Shown in pieces: positions 16,237-25,354 of a stretch of 64,000 bases of DNA (position 1 is the stretch's first letter; each line of letters opens with the position of its first letter). Both the position numbers and the translations under genes were made by a program. The stretch is from Ilyomonas sp965219515 (GTDB taxonomy: Bacteria; Bacteroidota; Bacteroidia; Chitinophagales; Chitinophagaceae), in the NCBI GenBank assembly GCA_965219515.1, contig OZ244776.1, positions 1,488,001 through 1,552,000 on the forward strand, given 5' to 3'. The notes below the pieces were generated by a model that searched no databases, was not told the DNA's origin, and saw nothing but the letters and a program-made list of their open reading frames with translations.

Positions 16237-17304
16237 TTATAAGCGAATCACGCTACTTCTTATCAAATTATCATCCTGCCAAACGCAGACAATCGCGTCA
16301 TTGCTTACAGGCTTCAACAGCGGTAAACTTCCTTTGCCAATTATTTTATTTTTTCCATCTGGCAAGCGGCAAATAACTTCTCCGTTTTCATTTGTCCAGG
16401 CATATATATTCTTGTTGTTTACTGTGGCAATAGAACATCCTTTTCCTTCGCCAATTTCTATTTCCGATTTGTTCAATTGGGCAGCATAAATTTTGTTTTC
16501 CCTTCGCCAAACGGTTTGCACACCCGTTTTTTCATTCACATCCAAACCGCCGCCATCCATCGGGCAACCATCTAATTTCCAACTGCCATTGCCAAGCTTT
16601 TCAGCTTTGCCAAAACTATTTCCGCCATCATCCGATTGTATCATATACAAATCGCGGTTACCATGCAGCCAGTTACGAAACATCACATACACATTGTTTC
16701 CATTCATTGCTACGGACGGCTTGCAACATTCGCATATCGTACTGTCCGGCGAGGCATATACCAGGCTATTTTTGCTCCATGTTTGTCCACCATCATTTGA
16801 TTGCGCCCCGAATATTTTATTGTGTTTATCATTGCGTAAATCTGTCCAGATGGCAAAGAGATGATTGCCGTTGCTACTCAGCCCCGAAAAGCCTTCCTTG
16901 TCAACATCCGGTTCATCATTTATCCTTTTGGTTCTCGTCCATTTGTTACCGGTTTGCCTGCTAAAAGAATAGATATTGCCTGATTTATTGACTGCGATAA
17001 CAGCCACTCCATTTGTTGTAATTGCAATTTGCGGTCCGCGGGTAGCACCTGCTACCAAGTCTGTTAAGGTATCAATGAGTTCTGGTGCAGAAAATGTTTT
17101 TCCCTCATCAGCAGAATGAACATACAAGATGCTGTCGCCGCTACCAAATACAACATAAATGCTGTTTTTATCTGCCGCAAGCTCAGGCATTTTACCGGCA
17201 GAGATTGTATTGATTTGATCCCGTTGTTTTGTTTGCTTGCAATTTGCAAAAGCGAAAACAATGATTACAAAAAACAGTGATGGGTATAATTTAATAAAGA
17301 TCAT
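16237..17304 (-). CDS. Sialidase-fold (BNR repeat) lipoprotein
   Basis: A 355-residue protein with a lipoprotein-like leader (FFVIIVFAFANCKQ) and several BNR/Asp-box motifs: SADEGKTFSAPELI, SNDGGQTWSKNSL and SDDGGNSFGKAEKL. These predict a six-bladed beta-propeller on the cell surface or in the periplasm. The catalytic arginine triad of true sialidases is not evident, and a CECCKPSVAMNGNNVYVMF segment with CxCC is unusual. Proteins of this kind occur beside copper genes in Bacteroidota, so a metal role is possible but unproven. It ends 122 bp from the truncated ATPase start. Confidence 0.7.
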   Translation of the reverse strand: MIFIKLYPSLFFVIIVFAFANCKQTKQRDQINTISAGKMPELAADKNSIYVVFGSGDSILYVHSADEGKTFSAPELIDTLTDLVAGATRGPQIAITTNGVAVIAVNKSGNIYSFSRQTGNKWTRTKRINDEPDVDKEGFSGLSSNGNHLFAIWTDLRNDKHNKIFGAQSNDGGQTWSKNSLVYASPDSTICECCKPSVAMNGNNVYVMFRNWLHGNRDLYMIQSDDGGNSFGKAEKLGNGSWKLDGCPMDGGGLDVNEKTGVQTVWRRENKIYAAQLNKSEIEIGEGKGCSIATVNNKNIYAWTNENGEVICRLPDGKNKIIGKGSLPLLKPVSNDAIVCVWQDDNLIRSSVIRL

Positions 17305-17412
17305 AAGTAAGCAATATTAATCTTTTGTCAGAATCATATTGTATTTCAATCTGCGCCTTGCATTATGAATACTTGTTTAGACGGGAGATTTTTTAATTTA
17401 TTTATTTTTAAA

Positions 17413-17520
17413 TGACTATCCGCTTGTAGTAACGGTCAGATGAATACAACCTGTCAGGTTTGCTCATTCTTTCTTATCACTACTCTTATTTAACCTGACA
17501 GGTTATTAAAAGCGGATAGT
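17413..17520. repeat. Nested inverted repeat (MITE-like)
   Basis: The outer arms are ACTATCCGCTT and AAGCGGATAGT at the two ends of a stretch of about 108 bp. Inside lie AACCTGTCAGGTT (17448-17460) and AACCTGACAGGTT (17492-17504), each itself palindromic around its centre and each the reverse complement of the other. It fills most of the 281-bp gap between the BNR gene and the broken adaptor gene. The gap holds no gene. Confidence 0.75.
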
Positions 17521-17585
17521 TGTTTTTTTTATTTTGACTGATATCAAAAAAAATGAAATAAAAGATGGCGATTCAATTGTTGCAA

Positions 17586-18800
17586 TTATATTTTCATACC
17601 ACTCATATCCATACCTGCCATCGGGTTTGAACCATTTTGAAAAATATATTCGCTGTTGAGTAAATAAGCGCCGCTTGTTACTACCAAATCTCCCACATGA
17701 ATGCCTGATATTATTTCTATGGCATTATTTTCGGCAATGCCTGTTTTTACCATGCGTATTTCATAAACGCCTGGTTCTGTTTGCACCCAAACCGTTGCTC
17801 CTTCGCTGTCTTTTAACACAGCGTCGGCGGGAAGCGTAATTGAGTTGTGTTGCTGTTTATCAATAGTAATATACACGGGCATACCCGGATGCAACCGGTT
17901 GTTTTTATTTGGTATAATAACCCGTATTAGATTGATTCTTGTACCAGCATTGATTTGCGGATTTATAAAATCAATCGTTCCCACAATTGTTTCATTCAGG
18001 TCTGGAATTTGTACCGACACATTCTCGTTTCTATTTATAAAAGACATCTGTGTAGTATATACCTGCGCTTCCGCCCATAATGTAGAAAGGTTGGCAAGCT
18101 GCACAACAGCACCACCTTCCATTACATATTCGCCTTCGTTTACGTTGATGGCGGTAATATATCCGGCTTCCGTGCTGTAAAATGTAGTAACAGGCGATGA
18201 CTGTTTGCTTTGCGCAAGCTGCTTTAATTGTTCATTAGTCAACCCCACAGCAATAACCTGTTTCATGCGCTTTCTATCAGTACATCATAATTAATTAAAG
18301 AGTTACCAAGGATATTTTTTTGTTCAAGCGCATTAAGATATTCCTGTTTGGCGTTGTTGAGTTGTTCGCTGTATAAATCGTACAGTTTTGTGCCTTTGGC
18401 AACATAGTCGCCTACGTTTTTGAAATACAATCTTTCTATTCTTCCCTCAACCCGTGCGCTGACAGATGCAAGTTTATCCTGGTTAAAATTTAGCGTACCC
18501 GTCAACACGTTACTATTCCCGATGCTTCCTTTACCAATGGTACCTGCCTTAATATTTCCCAAAGCAATTTGCTCCGCGCTCAAATGAATTTGCGTGGCAG
18601 CCGCGTTTGTTTTGGCTTTCGTTACCGCAATCAGCTTCATGCCACAAATGGGGCAGTTTCCCTGATGGTCTTCATGTATCTGCGGGTGCATGCTGCAGGT
18701 ATAATACACACCTGTATTTGTGGCTGCAACGGCTTCTTTTTTTTACTCTTTGCAAGATGATAAAAGAAGCAATAAGCAACTCGCAACGGATTCTTCACTA
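17586..18800 (-). pseudogene. cusB: CusB-type RND periplasmic adaptor, broken
   Basis: Two open frames together make one adaptor. The first (18709-18263) has a heavy-metal-binding domain (YTCSMHPQIHEDHQGNCPIC) and the first half of the lipoyl/hairpin region. It ends ...YDVLIESA at TGA. The second (18266-17586) resumes with VGLTNEQLKQLAQSKQSSP and runs through the beta-barrel and membrane-proximal domains to a Met-rich tail (GMDMSGMKI). They overlap by ATGA, one frame apart. Upstream, a lipoprotein leader (LLLLLSSCKE) is in frame with the metal domain but separated from it by TAA at the start of an A-run, and further back it is out of frame with a likely start. At least two lesions are present, so this is called a pseudogene; restart at the ATGA could still give the C-terminal half. 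Confidence 0.82.
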
Positions 18801-18937
18801 TCCACTGCAACTGATCTATAATCAAAAGTCCTTTTTTAAAGTGCCACATCGTTACAATTTTTTTAATTCATCAGATATTTTTTCATCCGTTTCCCATTCC
18901 CTTATTGCCAATTACCTTTTGCCTTTTGCTCCACTGC

Positions 18938-20185
18938 CTACTCATTCGCCTCTATAAGACTTTCGCTATCCACCAAATACTGCGCGTTGGCTGCAACCGT
19001 ATCGGTAACATGTAAGCCGGCGATTATCTGCACCTTGTTACCGGTGCGAATGCCGGTAGTTACCTTATGCGCTGCAAAGCCGCCATCCGATTTAAGAAAT
19101 GCAACCTGATTTTGCCCCAGCGAAAGCACGGCTGTTTGCGGCACCCATAAGCCTTTTTGCGTGTCGGTAGAAATATTTGCCGTTACCTGGCTGCCGATGG
19201 TAAGCATATTCATGTTGTGAAAATATACCCGCGCTGTAAGTGTTTTACTATTACCTCTGAAAAAAGGTTCAATAAAATCAATTGCTCCGTTTATAATAGC
19301 GGTGGTATCTGTTTCAGGAATGATTGTTACAGCATCACTCTTTTTTATAACCGATTGTTGATTGGGAAAAATCTGTAATGCCACCCATGCTTTTTGATGG
19401 TTCATTATCATAAATAACGTTTGTTCTTTAGTTACATACATGCCTTCTTTTAATGACAATTCCTGTGTAACCGCTGTAGCATTTTCCATTGCCTTTTTAT
19501 TCATGCCTGCATTTACGCTATTGGTCATATCCGCATCATGTACAAGCCCACTGTAATTGCTGTAAATGCTTACACTATATAAAGGCTTGCCGCTGGCAAT
19601 CACCTTATGTAATTCCGTTGCACTCATACCAAGCAACAACAACTTTTGTCTGGCTGCGTTGATAAAGGAAACATTCTGCGCATCATTCTTTAGCAGGAAC
19701 AAGAGATTTTCCTGCGCGGTAAGTAACTCCGGTGAATATATCTCAGCTATTTTCTGCCCTGCTTCTGTTTTTTGAAACCGGTAACGCAAATACAATTTTT
19801 CAATTCTGCCCGAAACCCTGGCTGAAATACTACCGGCGGCTCTTGTATCTGCCTCAATAGTGCCATACACTTTTACCGGAATATTGATGTTGCTTTCCTG
19901 TGGTGTGATAACGGGCAGCGATGCTACAACAAATGTATTTGTTGGCTTCAGCAATGCGTTCAGTTTAATAGTGCTGATTGCTACCGGCGTTGTATTTTTT
20001 TTTATCAGTTTCATGCCGCAGATAGGGCAATCGCCCGGATGATTTTCCAGCACCTGCGGATGCATGGAACAAGTGTATAGGTCGGTTGATGCTTGTTGCT
20101 TTTTATTTTGATAATTGCATGAATGAATAATAAGCAACAAGCAACTGGCAATAAGCAATTTTTTAACCACTTGCCAATTGCCCAT
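18938..20185 (-). CDS. cusB: CusB-type RND efflux periplasmic adaptor (lipoprotein)
   Basis: An intact 415-residue adaptor. The leader VKKLLIASCLLLIIHSCNYQ has a lipobox-like end, followed by a heavy-metal-binding domain (YTCSMHPQVLENHPGDCPIC, then GMKLI, about residues 37-62), barrel-sandwich strands (VKVYGTIEADTRAAGSISAR), a helical hairpin (SPELLTAQENLLFLLKNDAQ) and C-terminal beta-domains. It should bind copper or silver in the periplasm and feed it to the CusA pump. It follows the last cusA fragment by 32 bp. No outer-membrane partner (CusC/TolC) is present in the window. The two intergenic ends carry ATTGCC-type simple repeats common in this phylum. Confidence 0.9.
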   Translation of the reverse strand: MGNWQVVKKLLIASCLLLIIHSCNYQNKKQQASTDLYTCSMHPQVLENHPGDCPICGMKLIKKNTTPVAISTIKLNALLKPTNTFVVASLPVITPQESNINIPVKVYGTIEADTRAAGSISARVSGRIEKLYLRYRFQKTEAGQKIAEIYSPELLTAQENLLFLLKNDAQNVSFINAARQKLLLLGMSATELHKVIASGKPLYSVSIYSNYSGLVHDADMTNSVNAGMNKKAMENATAVTQELSLKEGMYVTKEQTLFMIMNHQKAWVALQIFPNQQSVIKKSDAVTIIPETDTTAIINGAIDFIEPFFRGNSKTLTARVYFHNMNMLTIGSQVTANISTDTQKGLWVPQTAVLSLGQNQVAFLKSDGGFAAHKVTTGIRTGNKVQIIAGLHVTDTVAANAQYLVDSESLIEANE

Positions 20186-20217
20186 TGCCTATTGCCACTT
20201 GCTCATCGCCAATTCCC

Positions 20218-23200
20218 TCAATGCTTCATTTCCGCTACTTCAATCTTTCCCAATTTTTTCAATTCATATTCTTTGCTCATTAAAAAAATGAGTGGCGTTA
20301 CCAACAGAATATAAATGGCGGAAGTGATTACACCGCCAACCATTGGCAGTACAATCGGTTTCATTACATCGCTGCCTGCACCGGTGCTCCAAAGGATTGG
20401 CACAAGTGCAAAAAGTGAAACACTTACCGTCATAATTTTTGGACGCAATCTTTTTGCCGCTCCCCAAATGGTATATTCTTTCAGATCATCTTTTGTAATG
20501 GTTTCTCTTGAGTTGCCTTTTTTAGCAATGAGTTGCTGCATGGCATCATTCAAATAAATAACCATTACAATATTGGTTTCTACGGCAAGACCAAATAAGG
20601 CAATAAAGCCAACGGCGACAGCTACCGATAAATTAACGCCCCAGAAATAAATCATAAAAGCGCCGCCAATCAGTGCAAATGGCAGGGAAATCAAGCTTAG
20701 TAAAGCTTCTCTGGCCGATTGAAAGGCAAAATACATACTGATAAAAATGATAATAAGCACGACCGGCATTATCAGTTTCAATGTTCTTTCGCTGCGGATC
20801 AGATTTTCGTATTGCCCGCTCCAGTTAATAAAAAAACCTTTGGGCATTTTGCCTATAGCAGTGTTCAGTTTTTGCTGCGCTTCCTGCACCGTGCTGCCCA
20901 AATCCCGTTCTCTTACATTGAATAAAACAGTGCCGCGCAACAACGCATTTTCGGAGTTAATCATCGGCGCACCTTCGGTAATTTTTATAGCCGCCAATGC
21001 CTCTAAAGGCACCGGACCAAAATTCATTGTTTGCACTTGTAAATTTTTCAGTGCTTCTATGTTATTACGATAATCCTGACCGAATCTTGCATTCACAGAA
21101 AATCGCTGCCTGCCTTCAACCGTGGTGGTTATTTGTGCGCCGCCCAACGCACTTTCTATCACGGCGTTTACATCATCTACACTTAAGTTGTAACGGGCAA
21201 TCTGTTCACGATTAATACTGATGTCAATATACCTGCCGCCTGTTACCGGTTCCACATACAAATCCTTCACGCCGGGTATGCCTTGCAATTCATTTTTTAT
21301 TACCTGTGCAAAAGCATAAATGCTATCTAAGTTTTGCCCATATACTTTTACGCCTACATCTGTCCTGATGCCGGTGGAAAGCATGTTGATGCGGTTAATG
21401 ATAGGTTGTGTCCATCCGTTTGTAACGCCGGGTATTTGCAGCTTGCTGTTTAACTCATTAATGATACTGTCTTTTGTAATTCCACTGCGCCACTCGCTTC
21501 TCGGCTTCAGCATTACAATCGTTTCTATCATGCTGATGGGAGAATTATCGGTAGCGGTGTTAGCTCTTCCGGCTTTGCCCAAAACAGATGAAACTTCTGG
21601 CTGTGATGCCAAAATTTTATCCTGCACCTGCAGTATTCTTTTACTTCGGCATTAGAAGCATCGGGCAAAGCAACCGGCATAAAAAGCACACTGCCTTCAT
21701 CAAGCGGCGGCATAAATTCGGTGCCCAGACTCATCACCATCGGCACACTGATAAGTACTGCAATAAGCATTACGCCAATGGTTGTTTTGCGCCATTTAAT
21801 GCAGGCGCGTATCATGGGTTCATACATCCTTTCCAAAAAGCGATTGACCGGATTTGCGCTTTCCGGACGAAACCTGCCGCGCATAAAAAAAGATATAAGT
21901 ACCGGTGCCAGCGTTACTATCAAAACAGCATCCACAATCATGATGAATGTTTTGGTGTATGCCAATGGATGAAACAACTTTCCTGCTTGTCCTGTTAATA
22001 AAAAAACCGGCAGGAACGAAGTGATGATGATAATGGTTGAAAAAAACACACCACGCGACACCTGTTTGCAGGCACGCTCAATTATGCTTATCCTTTCTGT
22101 TTCCGGGATTTTGCCCCGATCCCCTGAAGGGGCTTTGAAAGAAAAATACTTTTTCAAACCTGCCATACTGATTTTTATTTTTTTACCTGCCAAACCAACC
22201 AAGTTGCCTCTACTTTTAAAGCTAAGTATATTACTCCCCTTTAGGGGACGGGGGCTTCCATTCCGACAAACTCCTGTACGCATTCTCACTCATGATGATG
22301 CCGTTATCTACAATTACACCGATAGCTAATGCAACACCTGTTAACGACATAATGTTGGAGGATAAACCAAATGCATTTAGCAAAATGAAACTGGCGGCTA
22401 TGGTAACAGGAATTTGAATGATGATGCTTAAGGCACTACGCCAATCCAGTAAAAACACAATAACGATAATGCACACGATGCTTATTTCTTCTATCAGCTT
22501 GTCTTTAATGTTATCAATCGCGGCTTCAATCAACTGGCTGCGGTCGTAATCAATTTTAAACGTTACACCTTGCGGCAAACCTTTCTGCACATCCTCCATT
22601 TTTTTCGTTACATCCTGAATAACTTTATCTGCATTTTCGCCATAGCGCATTACTACTATGCCGCCAACCGCTTCGCCCGTTCCGTTTACATCAAAAATAC
22701 CCTGGCGTATATCACCGCCTATCTGCACCGTGCCAATGTCGCGTACCCTTACGGGAATGCCATTGTTGTTGCTCAATGCAATGTTTTCTATGTCTGCCTT
22801 GTTTTTTATATATCCTAAACCGCGAATAATATACCCCATGCCTGCCATGTCTAATTTTCTGCCGCCAACATCATTGTTATTCGCTCTTACATTATTCATC
22901 ACGTCCATCATAGAGATGTTGTAAAACTGTAGTTTTACCGGATCAATCACCAACTGGTATTGCTTTTCAAAACCGCCGAAAGAAGCTACTTCGGCAACGC
23001 CAGGCACCGTTTGCAACGCCAGTTTTACATACCAGTCCTGCAGGGCATGTTGCTCGCCTAAATCCAGGTTTGGTGCATTTAAATGATACCAGAAAACATG
23101 CCCTACACCGGTGCCGTCAGGTCCGAGAGAAGGTGTTACGCCTTTAGGTAATAAGCGCTGTGCATAGTTTAGTTTTTCCAAAACTCTTGTTCTTGCCCAA

Positions 23201-23511
23201 TAAATATCAACACCATCTTCAAACACCACATATACAAAACTTATCCCGAACATAGAAGTTCCTCTTATGTCTTTTACTTTCGGCACTCCCTGCAGGTTGC
23301 TCACCAATGGGTACGTTACCTGGTCTTCCATTATCTGCGGACTTTGACCCGTCCATTCTGTAAAAACAATTACCTGGTTCTCACTTAGGTCAGGAATTGC
23401 ATCAACAGGATTGCGTTGTATGTTATAGATACCCCATACAAACAGTATTATTGCAAGTAGTACTACGATAAGCCTGTTACGAAGAGACAGTTCGATTAAT
23501 TTGTTAACCAT
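20218..23511 (-). pseudogene. cusA: CusA-type heavy-metal RND pump, disrupted in two places
   Basis: Three frames together cover a full CusA of about 1,040 residues. Part 1 (23511-22231) holds the N-terminus (NRLIVVLLAIILFVWGIYNI), the porter domain and VALAIGVIVDNGIIMSENAYR. It is then cut by a 143-bp palindromic repeat (22113-22255). Part 2 (about 22112-21640) resumes with GKIPETERISIIERACKQVS and ends at EVKE, where one A seems lost (near 21637). Part 3 (about 21636-20218) resumes with QDKILASQPEVSSVLGKAG and contains LFGLAVETNIVMVIYLND. The repeat insertion is not a multiple of three, so the gene is broken even if the one-base change were a sequencing error. Confidence 0.87.
22113..22255. 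repeat. 143-bp palindromic repeat inserted in cusA
   Basis: The ends are GCCCCGATCCCCTGAAGGGG and, inverted, GCCCCCGTCCCCTAAAGGGG, each of which also contains a CCCCTnnAGGGG hairpin. Between them lies about 100 AT-rich bases with no gene. In the cusA frame it falls between LSEW and GKIPE of the pump, where homologues run straight through. GC-rich ends of this CCCCTnAAGGGG kind are a known look of interspersed repeats in Bacteroidota. Confidence 0.8.
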
Positions 23512-23662
23512 AACCTATTAATGAAATTTTCAAGGTCGCTTGTGCTCAGTATTTTAAAAAATTGATAAGCGAACGGCAACAAAGAAGAGATACTAACCAC
23601 TCAGGTTAGAAATGAAAAATTACGGAACAACAGAAATATCGCCCGTAAAACAGGAAAGAAAA

Positions 23663-24049
23663 TCAGATTTTGAAAACGCAGTTAGATAAATAAAGGGGAA
23701 CGTTACTAATTAACGGCGGCGCATGACAGCCATTGATAACACTTATCGGTTGAGGCAAAAAAGGAATTGACTGATGAAAATTAAGAACAGCAGTTGCTTC
23801 CGTAAGAAGATGGTTTATTGAGGTTATCGTTTCCGAAGCAAAGTGATTGTCTTTTACTTTGCAGAAAGTATATATCGTTTTACAGCAATCGCCCTTATTA
23901 TCGCCTTTTATACAATTGTCTTTGCTTTCTTTGGAAAAAGCAAACGTTACAGATTCTAATTTTCCGCAGCAATAAAAGCCTGTAAACCCAACACCAAGAG
24001 AAGACAACGCGTAGAGGCTAATCAGTAATATGAGGGTGATTTTTTTCAT
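23663..24049 (-). CDS. HYC_CC_PP family exported protein
   Basis: A 128-residue protein with a signal peptide (MKKITLILLISLYALSSLG), followed by GFYCCGKLESV, a CC pair in GDCCKTIYTFCKVKDNH, and CHAPPLISN near the end, which is the pattern after which the HYC_CC_PP family is named (here FYC in place of HYC). Six or more cysteines suggest metal binding. It stands 151 bp before cusA on the same strand, is probably transcribed with it, and has the 19-bp shared box in its promoter. Confidence 0.8.
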   Translation of the reverse strand: MKKITLILLISLYALSSLGVGFTGFYCCGKLESVTFAFSKESKDNCIKGDNKGDCCKTIYTFCKVKDNHFASETITSINHLLTEATAVLNFHQSIPFLPQPISVINGCHAPPLISNVPLYLSNCVFKI

Positions 24050-24059
24050 TCGCCGTTTG

Positions 24060-24121
24060 CAAAAATAAATAACAGCACTGCACTTTCATGCTGAGGCAAG
24101 ATTAAGATTTACAGAATGTTT
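24060..24121 (-). promoter_or_regulatory. Promoter with 19-bp shared box, in front of HYC_CC_PP/cus genes
   Basis: On the minus strand the -7 element TATTTTTG (24060-24067) lies 10 nt before the ATG. No -33 TTTG is found at the expected distance. The box AAACATTCTGTAAATCTTA at 24103-24121 is an exact copy of the one at 16180-16198. Two weak-core promoters with an identical upstream box point to one activator for both metal transcription units. Confidence 0.65.
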
Positions 24122-24306
24122 AATATGCAGAAAATGATAAAAATAATGTTATTCATTTATCTGCGGTATCAAAAAAATCTGCTTCATTGTTAGTAAGCCA
24201 GCCTTCGTTCAGGCAATTACTTTTGTTAATGAATGGGCTTTTATTGAATAGTCTATAAATGCAGAATAAAGACATACACAAACATAGTTTTGGTAGATTT
24301 TTATGG

Positions 24307-24867
24307 TTACACTTTATCTAATGACTTGCGGCGTATGCCACCTAATTTTTTAAAATGACTTGGCGTAAGTCCGGTTGTTTTTTTAAACTGCGCAGAGAGA
24401 TGCGCTACACTGCTATATCCCAACTTATAGGCAATCTCACTTACGTTTAGCTCATCATAAACCAAGAGTTCTTTTATTTTTTCAATCTTTTGACTGATGA
24501 TGTATTTTTCAATGGTTGTGCTTTCAACATCAGAAAACAAAGTACTTAGATAACTATAATCTTTGTGCAGCTTTCGGGATAGAATGTCGGAAAAATTGTG
24601 TTTGTTATCCGCATCGCCGTGATGGATTTCCTGAATGATAATCGCCTTTATTTTTTCAATGAGTTTTATTTTGCCATCATCCAGCAATGCAAAACCAACA
24701 AGAGAAAGATTAGTTTTTAACTGATCTAATTGCTCTTTGGCTATTTCCTTGTCTGTTTCTACTTCTCCCAATGTAATGGCAGCCGGCAGAAGCTGCAGTT
24801 TGTCCAGTTCCTGTTTTACGACTAAGATGCAACGGTCGCAAACCATGTTTTTTATAAATAGGCGCAT
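24307..24867 (-). CDS. AraC-type regulator with N-terminal metal-binding-like domain
   Basis: A 186-residue protein. The N-terminus MRLFIKNMVCDRCILVVKQELDKL looks like an HMA-type domain whose CxxC (MVCDRC) could bind copper or a similar metal; residues 100-180 form the AraC helix-turn-helix pair (ELNVSEIAYKLGYSSVAHLS, then FKKTTGLTPSHFKK). Small HMA-AraC proteins are found beside cus genes in Bacteroidota. It reads away from the HYC gene by 257 bp on the same strand and is the best candidate for binding the 19-bp boxes. A direct test is lacking. The gap downstream (24050-24306) contains the HYC promoter and nothing else seen. Confidence 0.85.
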   Translation of the reverse strand: MRLFIKNMVCDRCILVVKQELDKLQLLPAAITLGEVETDKEIAKEQLDQLKTNLSLVGFALLDDGKIKLIEKIKAIIIQEIHHGDADNKHNFSDILSRKLHKDYSYLSTLFSDVESTTIEKYIISQKIEKIKELLVYDELNVSEIAYKLGYSSVAHLSAQFKKTTGLTPSHFKKLGGIRRKSLDKV

Positions 24868-25354
24868 GACACAAAGTTAGCTTATGTTTTTTCCCGCCTC
24901 TTTACGCGGCATAAATTTTAAAAGGGGAAAGCGAGTAAGCAAAGCAGAATCTGTCCCACGTGCAAAAAATATTTTGGTGTTATCATTTTTTACCGATTAT
25001 AACCGGAGCATAAATAATATGTGATAATAGCATAAATAAAAGCGGCGGATTTCTCAAATTTTGAAATTCTATTATTATCTGTATTTTCTGAAACACAATA
25101 CCAGCAATGGTTTTAGCATGCGGTAATTTTCTCTTCCGGGCACCAGGTTTACCTTCTTTGGAAAAATCCGAAAAGCGGGTCTTTCTTTTATAGGCTTATA
25201 AAAAAACTTGTTGCATAATACCGTATTAAACTTCAATTTTGTTTCGATGGCTTGCAAACTGATTACCGCTTACTTTCAGCTTTGCTTTGCCTGAAATCAT
25301 TTATTATATTTTTATTTATTTACTAATTTATTTACTTACTAAAACAAAAACATC
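24868..25354 (+). other. Intergenic region with candidate xylA promoter
   Basis: This 487-bp stretch has no convincing gene. TTTG at 25281-25284, 20 bp, then TATATTTT at 25305-25312 forms a weak promoter 42 nt before the xylA ATG, followed by tandem TTTA/TTTACT repeats. A 60-codon minus-strand frame at 25075-25257 has no recognisable features and was not accepted. Confidence 0.45.

Noticed and set aside
16237..17304. True sialidase
   Set aside because: BNR motifs are present but the catalytic arginine triad and the FRIP motif are not recognisable.
20218..23511. Programmed frameshifting in cusA
   Set aside because: No slippery run lies at the break near 21637, and the other break is a 143-bp insertion.
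25075..25257. 60-codon minus-strand frame upstream of xylA
   Set aside because: No recognisable domain, no promoter, no conserved neighbour; likely chance.
25250..25275. Second LacI-type operator in front of xylA (GCAAAC...TTACCG)
   Set aside because: Only parts of the half-site are present, with altered spacing and no symmetry.
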